Source: Candidatus Poribacteria bacterium
Lineage (GTDB): Bacteria > Poribacteria > WGA-4E > WGA-3G
Direction of reading: 5' to 3'
DNA length: 5,827 nucleotides
Assembly: GCA_028818995.1 (NCBI GenBank)
Contig: JAPPMR010000316.1
Location: 1 to 5,827 of the forward strand
The notes under the pieces were generated by a model that was not told the origin of the DNA, ran no database searches, and was given only the letters and a program-made list of their open reading frames with translations. The position numbers were made by a program, and so were the translations under genes. This document shows positions 1 to 5,776 of the stretch, piece after piece. The stretch's first letter is position 1; the number at the start of each line of letters is the position of its first letter.

Positions 1-988
1 CCTCTGTATCTTCTGCAGATTCTATTATTTGTAAACCATCTCTGAGCCATTGCACAGCAGCACCAGCAATAAATACACTCCCTTCCAACGCATACACAGG
101 TTTTGCATCAAGGCTACAAGCAAGTGTCGTCAATAGTCCGGATTTTGATTCAACTCGATCCGAACCGGTATTTAACATCAGAAAACAACCTGTGCCGTAG
201 GTATTCTTCACCATACCCGGTTGCCAGCAGAGTTGACCGAACAACGCAGATTGTTGATCGCCCGCAACACCTGCAATTGACGTTCCTTCCAAAAGGGGAA
301 TTTGCGCTTTTCCAAAAAGACTTGCAGATGGACAGACTTCAGGTAAAATGGGTTTCGGGACATTAAAAATTTCTAAAAGTGTATCATCCCAAGAAAGTGT
401 ATCAATGTTAAAGAGTAAAGTTCTTGATGCGTTTGTGTAATCAGTTTTATGAACTGTGCCGTTTGTCAACTTCCATAGAAGCCACGTATCAATAGTCCCG
501 AAAGCGAGTTCACCACGTTCTGCCTTTTCCCGTGCTCCGCTTACTTTGTCCAGAATCCATGCTATCTTTGTACCTGAGAAATAAGGATCAATCACAAGTC
601 CCGTTTTGGCTTTTACTTGTGCTACTATATCTTCCTGTGTGTTGAGTTCTGTGCAGATGTTAGCGGTGCGGCGACATTGCCACACAATCGCTGGATAAAT
701 CGGTTTTCCAGTCTTACGATCCCATATCACAGTGGTTTCACGTTGATTGGTAATACCGATTGCCGAGATATTACTTTCTATCTCAAGGGCATGCAACACA
801 TCTACAATAACGTTCTGTGTTACATCCCAAATCTCATCGGGGTCATGTTCTACCCATCCGGGACGTGGATAATGCTGAGCGAATTCCTGATACCCTTGTG
901 ATACAATTTCACCTTGGGCATCTACAAGTAGTACCGTCGTCCCAGTCGTCCCTTGGTCAATTGAGAGGATGTAAGCAGAACGTGGCAT
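1..988 (-). CDS. glpK: Glycerol kinase, 3' end cut off by window edge
   Basis: Cytoplasmic enzyme that phosphorylates glycerol with ATP to give sn-glycerol 3-phosphate, the entry step of glycerol use. Reading the minus strand from the ATG at 988 gives 329 uninterrupted codons, about two thirds of the usual ~500 residues; the rest lies beyond position 1. The protein opens [18 protein letters not shown], with the DQGTT phosphate-binding loop at 11-15. It then shows GWVEHDP (44-50), ITNQRETT (79-86), IVWQCRRT (101-108), DPYFSGTK (134-141), DTWLLWK (167-173), [11 protein letters not shown] (242-252) and NTYGTGCF (262-269). The glycerol-contacting residues known from E. coli GlpK are all present: R83, E84, W103, Y136 and D244. 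FGGY-kinase signature 1 falls around 136-144. The start is fixed by an in-frame TAA two codons upstream. The segment just before AGDQQ is shorter than in E. coli and lacks its Gly-rich fructose-1,6-bisphosphate loop. Divergent from the exported pair. Confidence 0.96.
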   Translation of the reverse strand, partial: MPRSAYILSIDQGTTGTTVLLVDAQGEIVSQGYQEFAQHYPRPGWVEHDPDEIWDVTQNVIVDVLHALEIESNISAIGITNQRETTVIWDRKTGKPIYPAIVWQCRRTANICTELNTQEDIVAQVKAKTGLVIDPYFSGTKIAWILDKVSGAREKAERGELAFGTIDTWLLWKLTNGTVHKTDYTNASRTLLFNIDTLSWDDTLLEIFNVPKPILPEVCPSASLFGKAQIPLLEGTSIAGVAGDQQSALFGQLCWQPGMVKNTYGTGCFLMLNTGSDRVESKSGLLTTLACSLDAKPVYALEGSVFIAGAAVQWLRDGLQIIESAEDTE

Positions 989-991
989 TTC

Positions 992-1006
992 TTAGTCCCG
1001 ATACAT
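992..1006 (-). other. Four-codon upstream ORF abutting glpK
   Basis: On the minus strand the codons ATG TAT CGG GAC TAA lie in the same frame as glpK, and only one codon (GAA) separates the TAA from the glpK ATG. A Shine-Dalgarno-like GAGGA (1020-1016) sits 9 nt before this small ATG. The glpK ATG itself has no good ribosome binding site at normal distance. It could be a leader peptide coupling translation into glpK, or the relic of an older start interrupted by a stop. Caveat: the best promoter candidate would start transcription near 1015, leaving the GAGGA outside the mRNA. Confidence 0.3.
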
Positions 1007-1021
1007 ATCTGATTTTCCTCT

Positions 1022-1050
1022 ATTTTAGCCCAAACCTTGAAGTAAATCAA
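1022..1050 (-). promoter_or_regulatory. Candidate sigma70 promoter for glpK
   Basis: On the minus strand TTGATT (1050-1045) and TAAAAT (1027-1022) are separated by exactly 17 nt. Predicted transcription start is near 1015, giving a leader of about 27 nt before the glpK ATG at 988. The match is good, but it is a motif call in an AT-rich region, and it would leave the only purine-rich ribosome-binding candidate (1020-1016) upstream of the transcript. Confidence 0.45.
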
Positions 1051-1150
1051 GCGAAAATCTAAATCCGACAGACGGTATGCTTACGCAACGCTGATCTGTG
1101 TATCTAAATTCGCCTCGTTGTTATGAGAAAAACAGTTAGGTTTTAAAAAG

Positions 1151-1179
1151 TTGCAAATTCAACATAAAGGTGCTATAAT
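1151..1179 (+). promoter_or_regulatory. Rightward promoter candidate A, extended -10
   Basis: TTGCAA (1151-1156), a 17-nt spacer, then a perfect TATAAT (1174-1179) preceded by TGC, so the -10 is of the extended TGnTATAAT type. Predicted start is near 1186, which would give a leader of about 340 nt ahead of the S55-family gene. The last base of the -10 is the first base of the left arm of the 1179-1254 inverted repeat, so a repeat-binding protein would probably compete with RNA polymerase here. Confidence 0.5.
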
Positions 1180-1254
1180 TATCCATAGTTATAATCAAGA
1201 AGGAATACGTTACTTCTGATTGCACTATCACTTGTTTCTGTCAACTATGGATAA
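1179..1254. repeat. 12-bp perfect inverted repeat between divergent genes
   Basis: TTATCCATAGTT (1179-1190) and its exact reverse complement AACTATGGATAA (1243-1254) are separated by 52 nt. The left arm overlaps the -10 end and predicted start of promoter candidate A. The right arm lies about 20 nt upstream of the -35 of candidate B. A pair of sites with this geometry could be an operator bound by a repressor with DNA looping. A hairpin in RNA is less likely, because a transcript from candidate A would lack much of the left arm. No regulator is encoded in the window. Confidence 0.6.
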
Positions 1255-1273
1255 CTGGAGAATTACAGGACAT

Positions 1274-1301
1274 TTGACAGGAAGTTCAGGATTGGTATTT
1301 T
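1274..1301 (+). promoter_or_regulatory. Rightward promoter candidate B
   Basis: Consensus TTGACA (1274-1279), 16-nt spacer, TATTTT (1296-1301) preceded by TGG, again an extended -10. It lies 62 bp upstream of candidate C, whose TTGACA and TGGTAT elements it closely resembles. Spacing is one base shorter than optimal. Confidence 0.35.
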
Positions 1302-1335
1302 ACGCCGGAACATTCATAAAAAAATATATTTTAGG

Positions 1336-1364
1336 TTGACATGACTCACAGAACATGGTATCTT
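1336..1364 (+). promoter_or_regulatory. Main promoter candidate C for the exported-protein operon
   Basis: Consensus TTGACA (1336-1341), exactly 17 nt, then TATCTT (1359-1364) preceded by TGG, which makes an extended -10. Predicted start is near 1371, leaving an untranslated leader of about 155 nt before the GTG at 1527. It is the nearest and best-balanced promoter to the gene pair, and I see no terminator between it and the first gene. Confidence 0.6.
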
Positions 1365-1370
1365 AAATCA

Positions 1371-1526
1371 ATTGGAAATAAACTAATTTTTGAAACTTAA
1401 GTCATTTTGTGTGGCGAAAATCTACACACCTCTACTTTTCAGAGAATCCTCAGTTTCTATTTGCAGAATCTTCATACTTGTCCACACGATAATCAATTTT
1501 CAAAAAATCAAAGAGGAGTTAAAATT
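1371..1526 (+). other. 5' untranslated leader of the S55-propeller operon
   Basis: About 155 nt from the predicted start of promoter C to the GTG start. It contains a hairpin with a 7-bp stem (1408-1414 with 1422-1428, one G-U pair, loop CGAAAAT). The GTGTGG arm (1409-1414) could instead pair perfectly with CCACAC at 1482-1487. No known riboswitch class is recognisable. The reading frame is open through part of the leader from a TTG at 1407, but that stretch has no ribosome binding site and does not look like protein. Confidence 0.4.
1513..1518 (+). promoter_or_regulatory. Ribosome binding site deciding the GTG start at 1527
   Basis: GAGGAG lies 8 nt before GTG AAA AAA, which begins a textbook signal peptide. 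This settles the start at 1527 over the TTG at 1407, which would bury the signal peptide behind 40 unrelated residues. Confidence 0.85.
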
Positions 1527-3410
1527 GTGAAAAAAGTTTTGCTTTGTGCACTTGTGGCATTTTGCTTAGCTGCATTCCACGCGAATGCACAGATTAAATG
1601 GGACGCTAAAGAGTTTATGTCGTTGTCTGACGTTAAACCAGGCATGGAAGGAAAAGGGTACACCGTATTTTCCGGAACAGAGGTTGAGGAATTTGATTTA
1701 GTAGTAGTGAGTGTTGAGTATAACTACGTACCTGGTTGGCATGTGGTATGGGTAAAAGGCACGAGCGAGAACTTCAAGCGTACTGGTGGCGCAGGCGGCA
1801 TGAGCGGCAGTCCTATTTACATTAATGGTAGACTCATGGGAGCACTGTCACTTGCTGCTTGGGATCAGCGCGAACATGCCAACATCGTTGGGATAACACC
1901 TATTGAACTCATGATAAAAGTCGCAGAACGCGGCATGGAACCTAACTTAAGATATGCAGGTGCTAAATTCTTAGACCTTGGCTCCGAATATGTATCGGAA
2001 GGTCTTGATATGGTTCCTTCTCTTATTCCTGAAGGCAATAGAGGGTTGCTACAAAACAATCTTGATAATAGGAACCAGACATCAAGAAACAACCTATATA
2101 CGCGAGAAAATTCAATGCAGTTGGCAATGCCTATCGCTCTCCCAAGGCTTGATGCAGCAACGATGCAGCTTCTAAAACCACATTTTGACAGATGGAACAT
2201 GATACCTGTCCAAGCAGCCGGAGGGGGCGGCAACGGAAGAAAATCACCTGTAGAGAAAGGGCAAATAATCGGCACAGAATTTGTCCGTGGAGACTATACC
2301 GCCTTCGGTTATGGAACTATCACCTATATTGATGGCAACGAATTATTAGCGTACGGACATTCAGCTGGTGGTGAAGGCAATGTAAACCTACCGCTCTCTG
2401 GAGGTTTTGTACATTATATTTTGCCACGAATCAGTCGGTCATCCAAAATAGCGTCTCCAACGCAACTGATCGGAACTTTAGTACAAGATCGTGATCCAGC
2501 AATTGCTGGGTTGATTAAGAAACTTCCGAACACACATCACTATATCCCGGTAACAGCAAAACTCCAAACATCTGATAAGAAAGTGCATGATGTGTACTAT
2601 GAAGTGATCCGAGAACCGTTTTTCTCACCGTTATATACCGGAATTGCTATTTCCAATATAGTTAGTGGGATGGAATTCGCTTTTAATGACCATACAGTCA
2701 ACACAAAGGCAACAATCACACTTAAGGATCATCCAGACTTGGATACTCAGAAAATTGTCTTAAGAAACATTTTTTCTTCAAGCGGATCTCCTGGATTTAA
2801 TGTTTCACGGATAGTTACGAATCCGATGCGGGATCTGATATCTAACCCTTATGCTAAACTCAAAGTAGAGTCTGTGAACTTTGATATAAAAATTGAGGAC
2901 AAGCGAAAAACAGCCTCAATTCTAACAGCTCGGGTTGATAAGCTTGCATATCGGCCAGGTGAAGAAGTAAAAATGACTTTTACGATACGCCCCTATCTTG
3001 AGCAGCCGATGCCATTAACAGGAACAATTAAAATTCCGAAGGATACACCTGATGGGATTGTTTTGCTTCGTGCGATGAGTTCAAGTTCATATCAATTATG
3101 GAAGCGTTCTCGTGCCCCTGGTGTTTCTCGTCCGAAAAACATCAATCAATTGGTCAAATTGTTGCAAAGCGACGAACCTAACACAAATCTTATCTTAGAA
3201 CTTTCGGCACAACAGCCAGGATTAACCGTTCAGGGTGAAGAATTCCCCGATCTTCCGATTTCGGTCATGTCTGTGATGAACACGGCTATGCGGATTGGAG
3301 AAAGTGGATATACGGTTGGAACAACTTTACACACTGACAAAGTTGAAACAGACTACATCATTGTTGGTAGTGCTTCAATGGCTATCGCCGTTAATAGAAA
3401 TGCTCAATAA
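1527..3410 (+). CDS. Exported SpoIVB (S55) peptidase family protein, swapped-half domain
   Basis: 627 aa from the GTG start. Residues 1-21 form a Sec signal peptide (KK, hydrophobic core, cleavage after ANA, mature end QIKW). Residues 36-130 match the C-terminal half of the SpoIVB peptidase domain: VKPGMEGKGYTVFSG, FDLVVVSV, TGG, then GMSGSP (91-96, nucleophile S93), YINGRLMGALS and VGITPIELM. Residues ~150-247 are a poorly conserved Asn-rich and Gly-rich linker ending near AAGGGGNG (230-237). Residues ~249-345 match the N-terminal half: GTITYIDGNELLAYGH (H278), NLPLSGG, GTLVQDRDPAIAG and IPVTAKL. A further beta-rich region follows. From ~460 there is an Ig-like domain starting near YRPGEEV (475-481). 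Family members act on proteins outside the cytoplasm; Bacillus SpoIVB triggers SpoIVFB signalling in sporulation. Nothing here suggests sporulation, and the real substrate is unknown. The aspartate of the Bacillus triad has no clear counterpart, so activity is uncertain. First gene of a likely two-gene operon. Confidence 0.85.
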   Translation: MKKVLLCALVAFCLAAFHANAQIKWDAKEFMSLSDVKPGMEGKGYTVFSGTEVEEFDLVVVSVEYNYVPGWHVVWVKGTSENFKRTGGAGGMSGSPIYINGRLMGALSLAAWDQREHANIVGITPIELMIKVAERGMEPNLRYAGAKFLDLGSEYVSEGLDMVPSLIPEGNRGLLQNNLDNRNQTSRNNLYTRENSMQLAMPIALPRLDAATMQLLKPHFDRWNMIPVQAAGGGGNGRKSPVEKGQIIGTEFVRGDYTAFGYGTITYIDGNELLAYGHSAGGEGNVNLPLSGGFVHYILPRISRSSKIASPTQLIGTLVQDRDPAIAGLIKKLPNTHHYIPVTAKLQTSDKKVHDVYYEVIREPFFSPLYTGIAISNIVSGMEFAFNDHTVNTKATITLKDHPDLDTQKIVLRNIFSSSGSPGFNVSRIVTNPMRDLISNPYAKLKVESVNFDIKIEDKRKTASILTARVDKLAYRPGEEVKMTFTIRPYLEQPMPLTGTIKIPKDTPDGIVLLRAMSSSSYQLWKRSRAPGVSRPKNINQLVKLLQSDEPNTNLILELSAQQPGLTVQGEEFPDLPISVMSVMNTAMRIGESGYTVGTTLHTDKVETDYIIVGSASMAIAVNRNAQ

Positions 3411-3453
3411 CCTAAACTTAGGATTTCATTATTTCATATTTTGCGCAATTAAC

Positions 3454-3460
3454 AGGAGGA
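3454..3460 (+). promoter_or_regulatory. Ribosome binding site deciding the ATG start at 3469
   Basis: AGGAGGA, a near-perfect anti-16S match, lies 8 nt upstream of ATG CGC CGT, which opens a signal peptide. It rules out the earlier in-frame start inside the preceding gene (3295). The 58-nt gap also holds a short CCTAA/TTAGG palindrome (3411-3422) too weak to terminate transcription, which supports co-transcription. Confidence 0.88.
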
Positions 3461-3468
3461 TATGTTTT

Positions 3469-5580
3469 ATGCGCCGTTTCTTTTTCTTTTGGAGCCTGAT
3501 GGCAATTGTCTTAATTTACGCAAGCCTCGCTTCTGCCGTGTCAACATCTTTATGGGAACAACACCAAAGAGCGCATTTTGAAGCAGGCGAAATTAAAAAT
3601 ATTTCTGTCTCAAGCAAGGGTGATGCCAGTTTATCCTTTAAAATAGATGGTCTCACAAAAATTGATGAGGCCCGAGTATGGGCACTCGTTGAAGATTCTG
3701 AGGGCAATATCTATGCGGGAACAGGCAACGAAGGCAAAATATATAAAATTAGCGCGGATGGAAAAACATCTACGCTTTATTACGATTCACCAGAAGTTGA
3801 AATTTATAGTCTTGCTATTGCACCGGACGACACACTTTATGCTGGTACAGGTCCCGATGGTTTGATCTATAAAATTACCGATCAAACTACCCCTCCCAAA
3901 ACTATTCTGAGTAAGGGCGATAAATATGTGTGGGCAATGCATCTGGATGACGAAGGTAATCTGTATGCCGCTACGGGGACTGAAGGAAAAATCTATAAAA
4001 TCACACCTGAAGGCGAATCCAGTGTTCTCTTTGATGCCGAAGAAAAAAACATAAGGTCCTTGGTGGCATTTGATGGTGGATTTTATGCAGGCAGCGGGGA
4101 CAACGGAATTATCTATAAAATCATGGACGATGGCACGGCAAACGTGATATACCAAGCCAAAGAAAAAGAGATACGAAACCTGATTATGGATAGTGAAGGG
4201 AACGTCTACGCATCAGCGGTTACAGCTGTGCCAATGGATAGAGGTAGTCCCCGTCCGAGTAGAGGTCCCTCTATTCCTGCCCCACAGGCACCGGGTAGCG
4301 CCCCCCCAAAAGAAAACAAATCATATATCTATAGGTTACACTCTGATGGCACAACGGCATTGGTGTGGAGTGCACCGGAACCAGTTATCCACGCTATTGT
4401 TTTGGAAAGTGATGAACAAATCTTAGTAGGAACTGGAAATAATGGCAAATTGTATCGCGTCCAGACAAAAACTGGTGATTTTGAAGCAATCGGAAAGTGT
4501 TCAGGAAAGGATGTCATAGCAATACATCAGACAGAACATGCAGATAGTATGAAAACGATATTGGGTACTGGAAATGCCGGTAAACTCTTTACGCTTACAT
4601 CATCGCATGTTGAAGAAGGTACGCTTGAATCCTCTGTCCACAATGCACAAAGTTTGTCGCGTTGGGGTAAACTCTCGTGGGAAGCTGAAGTCCCTGATGG
4701 CACTTCAATCACCTTTGCAACTCGTTCAGGGAACACCCGCAAACCGGATGATACGTGGAACAAATGGTCAGAGGAACTCGCCACCCCAGAAGGTTCGCAA
4801 ATTCCGAATGCGGATGGGCAATATATCCAGTGGCGAGCGAAGTTTACCACCACTGACCCTGGGGAAACACCTACTTTGAAAAAGGTCACACTTGCATCTG
4901 CTCAAACCAATATTGAACCGAAGATCAACGAGATCAGCATTAATACTGGTACGACCAGTTCTCAAAGACCTTCAGCCAGCAGACCATCACCACCAAGTAG
5001 CTCAAGTAGGGGTTCTTCTTCCGCTAATGCTTCTCCGAAAAGATGGAACATTGGGTGGAAAGTTGAAGATGCCAATAAAGACACATTACAGTTCTTCGTT
5101 TACTATAGTGCTGTTGGTGACGATGAAAATTGGCAACTTCTTAAAAAAGAACTTACTGCTCCGAGTTATGCTTGGGATATCACATCAATCGCTGATGGGG
5201 AATACCAATTGAAAATCGTTGCTACGGATAAGCTGAGTAATCCCGTCGGATGGGAGAAAACAACTGAAAAAGTCAGTGCCCCATTCACTGTGGATAATAC
5301 CGACCCTGATGTCGGCGAAATCCAAGTTAAACCAAACGAGGACGGAACATTTAATATTACTTGTGATGTATCGGATATGATGAACCTCGTTCAAAAGGCA
5401 GTCTACAAAATTGACAACGATGAACAGTGGAAAGTTATCTTCCCTGAAGATGGCATCTTCGATTCCAAAGAGGAGCAGCTGCTATTGAAAACTGGCAAAT
5501 TGCCTGAAGGCACACATAGCATTACAATTCGGGTCACCGATAGAGCACAGAATGTAGCAACAGGTCGCCAAAGTTTCTAA
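3469..5580 (+). CDS. Exported seven-bladed beta-propeller protein with Ig/Fn3-like C-terminus
   Basis: 703 aa, function not recognised. Residues 1-23 are a signal peptide (RR, then FFFFWSLMAIVLIYASL, cleavage after ASA). Residues ~69-380 hold seven repeats of the pattern Y-A-G-T-G-x-x-G-x-I-Y-K-I, at 82-94, 124-136, 166-178, 206-218, 247-290 (interrupted), 319-331 and 364-376. The usual ~41-residue spacing fits a seven-bladed propeller. Repeat 5 carries a Pro/Ser-rich insert (~251-284). Residues ~395-478 look like a beta-sandwich (WNKWSE 430-435, YIQWRA 452-457). A Ser/Pro-rich linker (~494-522) follows, then an Fn3- or Ig-like domain (~524-610, ending DNTDPDV) and a final Ig-like domain (~615-703, with YKIDNDEQW, PEDGIFDS and LPEGTHSITIRVTDRAQN). 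There are no catalytic motifs, membrane anchor or sorting signal beyond the signal peptide. Similar proteins that I recall from Acidobacteria are uncharacterised. Binding or scaffolding outside the cytoplasm, perhaps with the S55-family partner, is inference. Confidence 0.82.
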   Translation: MRRFFFFWSLMAIVLIYASLASAVSTSLWEQHQRAHFEAGEIKNISVSSKGDASLSFKIDGLTKIDEARVWALVEDSEGNIYAGTGNEGKIYKISADGKTSTLYYDSPEVEIYSLAIAPDDTLYAGTGPDGLIYKITDQTTPPKTILSKGDKYVWAMHLDDEGNLYAATGTEGKIYKITPEGESSVLFDAEEKNIRSLVAFDGGFYAGSGDNGIIYKIMDDGTANVIYQAKEKEIRNLIMDSEGNVYASAVTAVPMDRGSPRPSRGPSIPAPQAPGSAPPKENKSYIYRLHSDGTTALVWSAPEPVIHAIVLESDEQILVGTGNNGKLYRVQTKTGDFEAIGKCSGKDVIAIHQTEHADSMKTILGTGNAGKLFTLTSSHVEEGTLESSVHNAQSLSRWGKLSWEAEVPDGTSITFATRSGNTRKPDDTWNKWSEELATPEGSQIPNADGQYIQWRAKFTTTDPGETPTLKKVTLASAQTNIEPKINEISINTGTTSSQRPSASRPSPPSSSSRGSSSANASPKRWNIGWKVEDANKDTLQFFVYYSAVGDDENWQLLKKELTAPSYAWDITSIADGEYQLKIVATDKLSNPVGWEKTTEKVSAPFTVDNTDPDVGEIQVKPNEDGTFNITCDVSDMMNLVQKAVYKIDNDEQWKVIFPEDGIFDSKEEQLLLKTGKLPEGTHSITIRVTDRAQNVATGRQSF

Positions 5581-5606
5581 CACTACTCTTTGTAGTAAAC
5601 TATTTG

Positions 5607-5640
5607 TAGGGCGGGTTTTTAAACCCGCCCTATTTGTTTT
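5607..5640 (+). terminator. Intrinsic terminator of the operon
   Basis: TAGGGCGGGTTT (5607-5618) is perfectly complementary to AAACCCGCCCTA (5621-5632). In RNA this gives an 11-bp stem with a 4-nt loop, followed directly by TTTGTTTT. It begins 26 nt after the TAA of the propeller gene. A weaker palindrome (ACTAC/GTAGT, 5582-5596) precedes it. The minus-strand side has no T-run, so it should act rightward only. The perfect arms and GC content, well above the surroundings, suggest it may also belong to a dispersed repeat family. Confidence 0.85.
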
Positions 5641-5687
5641 AGCATCTCTTTTACACTTTAATCTAAAATAGGTGAATCCTCTTGGTA

Positions 5688-5709
5688 GGTGCGGTTAGGA
5701 AACTGCACT
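5688..5709. repeat. Second GC-rich hairpin, repeat-like
   Basis: GGTGCGGTT (5688-5696) pairs with AACTGCACT (5701-5709) around an AGGA loop: nine pairs, two of them G-U. Like the 5607-5632 terminator it is a short palindrome with a GC-rich core ending in TT/AA, but no T-run follows, so it is unlikely to terminate transcription. It looks like a slightly decayed copy of a dispersed palindromic repeat. Confidence 0.45.
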
Positions 5710-5727
5710 ATAGGCATCAATTTAGCG

Positions 5728-5776
5728 GACAAATCCCTCTTACAAGAGCACTTCGCGATAATTGAATGGATCTGTC
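5728..5776. repeat. Nested imperfect inverted repeat
   Basis: GACAAATCC (5728-5736) pairs with GGATCTGTC (5768-5776) with one mismatch. The 31-nt interior begins with the small palindrome CTCTT-AC-AAGAG (5737-5748), stacked directly on the outer stem. It could be the end of a degenerate mobile repeat or a structured RNA; chance is also possible at this length. Confidence 0.35.

Noticed and set aside
103..1062. Plus-strand open frames across the left end (103-366, 617-901, 817-1062)
   Set aside because: Mostly antisense to glpK, which is clearly coding on the minus strand across 1-988; the products have no recognisable features.
1366..1509. Recurrent AATC words roughly every 15-26 nt in the operon leader
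   Set aside because: Short words expected often in AT-rich DNA, irregular spacing and no conserved flanks; not a CRISPR or iteron array.
1407..1526. Upstream extension of the S55-family gene from a TTG at 1407
   Set aside because: No ribosome binding site, 40 residues unlike protein sequence, and it would place the signal peptide internally; GAGGAG plus GTG at 1527 is far better.
1865..2275. 136-aa minus-strand open frame
   Set aside because: Lies wholly inside the S55-family gene on the opposite strand, has no ribosome binding site, and its sequence looks like a shadow translation.
1527..3410. Assigning the S55-family gene as spoIVB in a sporulation operon
   Set aside because: The swapped domain order, lack of a PDZ domain, lack of sporulation neighbours and different C-terminal domain argue against orthology to Bacillus SpoIVB.
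3411..3422. CCTAA/TTAGG palindrome between the two operon genes as a terminator
   Set aside because: Only 5 bp with a 2-nt gap and no T-run; too weak to terminate.
3295..3468. Upstream extension of the propeller gene overlapping the S55-family gene
   Set aside because: It is out-of-frame sequence of the preceding gene plus the gap; the strong AGGAGGA and signal peptide fix the start at 3469.
3787..4889. Minus-strand open frames of 120-122 aa inside the propeller gene
   Set aside because: Antisense shadows of the repeat-rich coding region; no domain or start signal.
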